A stretch of 64,000 nucleotides of DNA from Domibacillus sp. PGB-M46. Its GTDB lineage: Bacteria > Bacillota > Bacilli > Bacillales > Domibacillaceae. Positions 60,685-64,000 of the stretch are shown here, piece after piece (positions within the stretch are counted from its first letter, which is position 1; the number at the start of each line of letters is the position of its first letter). The stretch is from contig NZ_JAKGCR010000019.1 in the NCBI RefSeq assembly GCF_022668875.1, forward strand, positions 1-64,000, given 5' to 3'. A program made the translations under genes and the position numbers. The notes beneath the pieces were generated by a model. That model saw only the letters and a program-made list of their open reading frames with translations, was not told the DNA's origin and did not search any database.

Positions 60685-61680
60685 ATGAGAAACAAGCCAA
60701 CGATAAAAATTATTGCAACTGGTGGAACAATTGCAGGGGCTGGTACTTCAAGTACAATGACTACGGGCTATCAACCTGGCGCTTTGTCTATTGATGAATT
60801 ATTAAAAGAAGTTCCGGATTTAGCAAATGTTGCGAATATAAAGGTTGAACAGTTGTTTAATATTGATAGTGTGGATATGACAACAGAACGACTATTGGCG
60901 TTAAGTAAATATATAAATGAAACTTTGTTACATGAAGAAGTAGATGGTGTTGTGATCACACATGGTACAGATACACTGGAGGAAACCGCGTATTTTTTAC
61001 ATTTAGTGATTAAAAGCCATAAACCAGTCGTGATTGTTGGAGCAGTCAGACCAGCAACAGCGATTAGTGCAGAAGGTCCGTTAAATATCTATAATGGTGT
61101 GAAAGTTGCTTGTGATAAAAAATCATATGGGAAAGGTGTGCTTATTGTTCTCAATGATCGAATCGGTTCCGCACGTTATATGACAAAAATAAATCCTACA
61201 ACGGTAGATTCGTTTAAAGCCCTGGAACAAGGTTACATTGGCTCAATTGTTGGAGGAGAGGTTTACTATTTTTATAAAGATATTACCTATCGCCATACTG
61301 CCGAAACAGCCTTTGACATAAGATTAATCAACGAGTTGCCTAAGGTTTCGATTATATATGCGCATCAAGGGGACGATCGGTATTTATATGACGCAGCGGT
61401 ACAAGCAGGTGCAAAAGGAATTGTTGTAGCTACGGCTGGAGGCTATACTATTTCCAAACAAGCAGAGGCTGGAATTCAGGATGCGTTAAACAAGGGGGTT
61501 ATCGTCATACGGTCATCTCGACTCAATACGGGAATTGTTAGCCGTACTGATATGGATAATCAACACGGATATATCGTATCTGAATCATTAAATTCTTCAA
61601 AAGCACGGATTCTTCTTATGCTCGCATTAAGCTTAACAAATGATAAAAATGAGATTCAACAGTATTTTCATATATACTAA
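60685..61680 (+). CDS. ansA: L-asparaginase (type II-like, no signal peptide)
   Basis: This 331-residue enzyme hydrolyses Asn to Asp and ammonia. Catalytic Thr T12 in IATGGTIAGAG; T95 and D96 in THGTDTLEE. It lacks a signal peptide, so it acts in the cytosol. AGGAGAG precedes ATG 60685. Last in the YheO-RidA-PLP enzyme operon; together these genes may use asparagine or a related amide. Confidence 0.9.
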   Translation: MRNKPTIKIIATGGTIAGAGTSSTMTTGYQPGALSIDELLKEVPDLANVANIKVEQLFNIDSVDMTTERLLALSKYINETLLHEEVDGVVITHGTDTLEETAYFLHLVIKSHKPVVIVGAVRPATAISAEGPLNIYNGVKVACDKKSYGKGVLIVLNDRIGSARYMTKINPTTVDSFKALEQGYIGSIVGGEVYYFYKDITYRHTAETAFDIRLINELPKVSIIYAHQGDDRYLYDAAVQAGAKGIVVATAGGYTISKQAEAGIQDALNKGVIVIRSSRLNTGIVSRTDMDNQHGYIVSESLNSSKARILLMLALSLTNDKNEIQQYFHIY

Positions 61681-61704
61681 TTTTTTTGAGTGTTCCTTAG
61701 AAGA

Positions 61705-61833
61705 ATGAAAAAAATTTGGTGTAATGCCAGAAAAAATAAGGTGGATTATTATAAAAAGTTTGGTTTACAAGAGACCAACTGCAGTTTCATAAAAGAAGGG
61801 AAATCCTACGTTGTAATGGAGAAAATTTTGTAG
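61705..61833 (+). pseudogene. GNAT acetyltransferase C-terminal fragment
   Basis: The frame encodes KKIWCNARKNKVDYYKKFGL, the conserved GNAT tail (W-C-N-A-R...YYKKFGL), ending VVMEKIL. The N-terminal two thirds are missing. It sits directly before E copy 22, as the end of a lost unit. Confidence 0.75.
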
Positions 61834-61867
61834 TCACAATGATTGTGGGAACTACCTCATTTGAAGT

Positions 61868-61970
61868 ATGTGAAAAAATGTACTTAAGCTAACGGGGGCT
61901 CTTATTTAATATCTCGGCTGTCATTTCGGCAGCTTTTTCTTATTCAGCTAACGAGGCAGGTTAGTTGAAC
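61868..61970 (+). repeat. E repeat copy 22
   Basis: TGTGAAAAAATGTACTTAAG, CTAACGGGGGC left arm, GGCTGTC/GGCAGC hairpin, right dyad TTCAGCTAAC-GAGGCAG-GTTAGTTGAA. Confidence 0.92.
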
Positions 61971-62019
61971 AGTATTATTTAATAAACAATAGGATATGGA
62001 TAATTAAGAGGTGATTTAT

Positions 62020-62529
62020 GTGGATTTTTATACAGATAAGAATTTTTGGAAAGAAGGTCTAGAGCCTGTTGCAGAGATTGCAATTAATAAAGCTGAGCAA
62101 GAATTATCTGTTACACTTCCGAAATCCTATTTAGACTTATTAAGGGAACACAACGGAGGAGAGTTGGAATATCCTTATTTCTTTATAAAAGATGAAAAAG
62201 AAAGAACTGCAATGCACAGTATGAATGGAATAGACCCAGAAGGTTTTAGCGTTTTATCAAGTCCAAGCGTTATTAATAAACTTGGTCTGCCTGATAATCT
62301 TATTTTATTAAATGGCGATTATCATTCGTGGATAGCATTGGATTATAGAAATAACGATATTCCATCGGTCGCTTATTTTTATGAGGATTATTCAGAAGAA
62401 GAAATGCAATGGGGAAGCATTGAAATTGCCCCTAGTTTCGATATTTTTTTATCTAAACTATTTCGCGGTTCCACATTGGACCGCAAAAAATTAAAACCTA
62501 GCTATGGAAGAAGTAAGCCAAATATGTGA
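62020..62529 (+). CDS. SMI1/KNR4-family protein
   Basis: This 169-residue protein has AINKAEQELSVTLPKSYLDLLREHNGGELEYPYFF, SWIALDYRNN and FYEDYSEEEMQWG. It is closely related to the protein at 49187. Probable immunity-type protein; no toxin partner. AGAGGTGA fits GTG 62020. The stop TGA is inside the left flank of E copy 23. Confidence 0.87.
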   Translation: MDFYTDKNFWKEGLEPVAEIAINKAEQELSVTLPKSYLDLLREHNGGELEYPYFFIKDEKERTAMHSMNGIDPEGFSVLSSPSVINKLGLPDNLILLNGDYHSWIALDYRNNDIPSVAYFYEDYSEEEMQWGSIEIAPSFDIFLSKLFRGSTLDRKKLKPSYGRSKPNM

Positions 62530-62627
62530 ACAAATGTACTTAAAGTAACGGGGTACTTTAACTTAACAACGGAGGTAGCTGCGGCACCTCCTTTTCTTAT
62601 TGAACAAACGGTGCAGGTTAGTTGAAG
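62524..62627 (+). repeat. E repeat copy 23
   Basis: TGTGAACAAATGTACTTAAA, GTAACGGGGTAC left arm, GGAGGTAGC/GCACCTCC hairpin, right dyad TTGAACAAACGGTGCAGG then TTAGTTGAAG. It is the right edge of the array. Confidence 0.9.
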
Positions 62628-62641
62628 AAAGATATTTTATT

Positions 62642-62899
62642 TAATTTGATAGAAGTTTTACGTATGGAATCTGCCCAAGAAGGTACTAACATTCGCACAG
62701 CAACTATTTATCAGCGATCAACACAGAATTGTTGGATACGATTACGGATAAGAATGTTTCAGAAGGTATGACTGCGTTGTACGAACAATATGGTATTTCA
62801 CCTGATCGAGCTGCCAATGTTGTGGCATTCGCGATTGATCAACCAGAAGATACGAATGTTAATGAGTTTACAATTGGGCCAACAAGTCAGCCTCGGTAA
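62642..62899 (+). pseudogene. SDR dehydrogenase C-terminal fragment, frameshifted
   Basis: One frame reads LRMESAQEGTNIRTATIY, then a one-base shift continues NTELLDTITDKNVSEGM and VAFAIDQPEDTNVNEFTIGP, the end of NADP-dependent SDRs. The Rossmann N-terminus and catalytic Tyr are missing. Confidence 0.7.
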
Positions 62900-62948
62900 T
62901 GATTACAAGATAGAGAAAAATTAAGAGTTATTCATTTTCTAAAGCTTA

Positions 62949-62978
62949 AGCTGTCGAGAAGACCTCGACAGCCTTTTC
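62949..62978 (+). terminator. Intrinsic terminator
   Basis: GCTGTCGAG pairs perfectly with CTCGACAGC, five-base loop, then CTTTTC. Confidence 0.75.
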
Positions 62979-63091
62979 ATTTCTTCTCGGTATTGTATAT
63001 AAGTTTTAATTGGAAAAATCTCCTTTAATTAAAATTATACTAAATCTATTAATTTTAATTAAAGAATATTCTTAAAATTAAGGGTTTTTTG

Positions 63092-63122
63092 TTGACTTAG
63101 AGTTAACTCTAATTTGTAAAAT
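63092..63122 (+). promoter_or_regulatory. MerR-type promoter with 19-bp spacer
   Basis: -35 TTGACT (63092-63097), 19-bp spacer, -10 TAAAAT (63117-63122). The perfect palindrome TTAGAGTTAACTCTAA (63097-63112) fills the spacer, the layout of promoters activated by MerR-family regulators such as AdhR. It would drive the cupin gene 215 bp downstream. Confidence 0.8.
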
Positions 63123-63336
63123 GGTCACCGTGTTACAGCCTGGGTCAATAACGTAGTGTAGACTCTAGCAGCACGAACAGTGAAAACTTTACGAAGGTGA
63201 GGGGATAGCAAAATTCATAACTTCGATGTACAGATTATAGTTTTCTATTTCTTCAGATGAATCAATGTTAAAGCTGTTCGCCAATGCTCGTTTACTTTTT
63301 AACTTTCAAACAATTAGTTGGTAGGAGGAGAAAACA

Positions 63337-64000
63337 ATGAAAAAACTTACACCGATGATTTTGTCACTTTCCCTGCTTGCTTCAGCGAGCCCTTATGCAG
63401 GCCAGGTAATGGCTGCCGAAGAAAATTCTAATTCAACAATCATTACTCGAGGCAGCCTGCAGGATTCTTATAAGGGTCCGGCCGAATATTTTACCGGTAA
63501 TGTACGTGTTGATCCTATGTTCTCTGAAAACGATTCGGCATCCTATTCCGGTGCTTATGTGACATTCCAGCCAAAAGCAAGAACCGCCTGGCACACTCAT
63601 CCGAAAGGTCAGAGGCTGGTCATTACAGAAGGTGTCGGCTGGGTACAGGAGTGGGGCGGCCCGATTCAAGAGGTTCGGGCAGGCGATGTAGTCTGGTTCC
63701 CGCCTGGTGTCAAGCATTGGCATGGAGCTTCATCGACAAAAGCTATGACACATATGGCTCTTACGGGCGTCCTTGATGGCCAAAACGCAGAATGGCTGGA
63801 GAAGGTTACGGAAGAGCAATATGGTGTTCAAAGTGAAAAAGAGAAAGTAAAAAAAGAAAAGAATAATAAAGAAAAAGATGAAGCACAAGCCTTAAGTGAA
63901 AAACAAGAAAATATTGTGACTATTGCCGCGTTTACGGCTGATGGTAATATACCTGAATTAGAAACTGCCTTGAACGAAGGTTTGGATGCCGGCCTGACTG
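63337..64000 (+). CDS. Secreted cupin-carboxymuconolactone decarbo­xylase protein (partial)
   Basis: The frame is open from ATG 63337 (GTAGGAGGAG upstream) to the window end, 221 codons. A signal peptide ends near residue 27 (QVMAAEE). A cupin domain follows at about 55-145 (TAWHTHPKGQRLVITEGVGWVQ; HWHG), then a Lys/Glu-rich linker. VTIAAFTADGNIPELETALN starts a carboxymuconolactone decarboxylase domain. Similar cupin-CMD proteins are annotated in quinone or aldehyde detoxification. The C-terminus is outside the window. Confidence 0.82.
   Translation, partial: MKKLTPMILSLSLLASASPYAGQVMAAEENSNSTIITRGSLQDSYKGPAEYFTGNVRVDPMFSENDSASYSGAYVTFQPKARTAWHTHPKGQRLVITEGVGWVQEWGGPIQEVRAGDVVWFPPGVKHWHGASSTKAMTHMALTGVLDGQNAEWLEKVTEEQYGVQSEKEKVKKEKNNKEKDEAQALSEKQENIVTIAAFTADGNIPELETALNEGLDAGLT

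Noticed and set aside
31196-62627. CRISPR array as an explanation of the regular repeats
   Set aside because: Repeat units are 80-125 bp, imperfect, hundreds to thousands of bases apart and separated by genes; no cas genes.
31196-62627. Prophage or conjugative element as an explanation of the mosaic region
   Set aside because: No capsid, terminase, portal, integrase, relaxase or replication gene is visible.

Overview
The window reads as a low-GC Bacillota chromosome, most likely Bacillaceae. It has strong GGAGG ribosome-binding sites, frequent TTG and GTG starts, U-tailed intrinsic terminators, cre-type and LexA-type sites, and protein families typical of Bacillus relatives (DUF302, MocR, YheO, SMI1/KNR4, CstR). 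No rRNA, tRNA, CRISPR array or intact transposase is visible.

Layout. Bases 1-2.4 kb are decayed IS200/IS605-type DNA plus a DUF3291 gene. Bases 2.4-12.3 kb are catabolic: a secreted GH78 alpha-L-rhamnosidase, then a sigma-54 activator that faces its own target operon. The intervening region holds three 18-bp dyads and a consensus -24/-12 promoter. The operon encodes a CitMHS transporter, a two-piece AtuA-type enzyme and a secreted esterase. Bases 12.4-13.1 kb and 21.8-22.2 kb are inverted, diverged copies of a gene-free array of terminator-like hairpins. Bases 14.8-20.7 kb carry a small MarR regulon (DoxX protein, SDR, BNR protein, MarR), with one 18-bp palindrome in each of three promoters, and a TetR-FMN reductase-DsbA-YdhR group. 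Bases 22.5-29.8 kb are a sulfide/persulfide detoxification island: CstR repressor, two rhodanese-MBL persulfide dioxygenases, rhodaneses, TusA and DsrE carriers and a TauE exporter, with about six matching CstR-type operators.

From 31.2 to 62.6 kb, with an outlier at 13.3-14.1 kb, the DNA changes character. One to a few genes, mostly on the + strand and functionally unrelated (acetyltransferases, SMI1/KNR4 proteins, efflux pumps with their regulators, small membrane proteins, hydrolases, broken gene ends), alternate with a repeat here called E. It occurs about 23 times, whole or partial. A complete E copy has a left arm (consensus ACTTAAACTAACGGGGGC) at or near the stop codon of the preceding gene, a swappable intrinsic terminator hairpin, and a right-hand imperfect dyad (TTCAACTAAC - 7 nt - GTTAGTTGAA). 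A second family (F and H) with different arms (ATCAACAGT ... ACTGTTGAT) bounds other single genes in the same region. This looks like an integron-like gene-cassette array, but no integrase is present in the window and the sites do not fit the canonical attC boxes exactly. It is the most unusual feature here.

The right end (62.6-64 kb) has an SDR gene remnant and a MerR-type promoter with a 19-bp spacer ahead of a secreted cupin-carboxymuconolactone decarboxylase protein that runs off the window.
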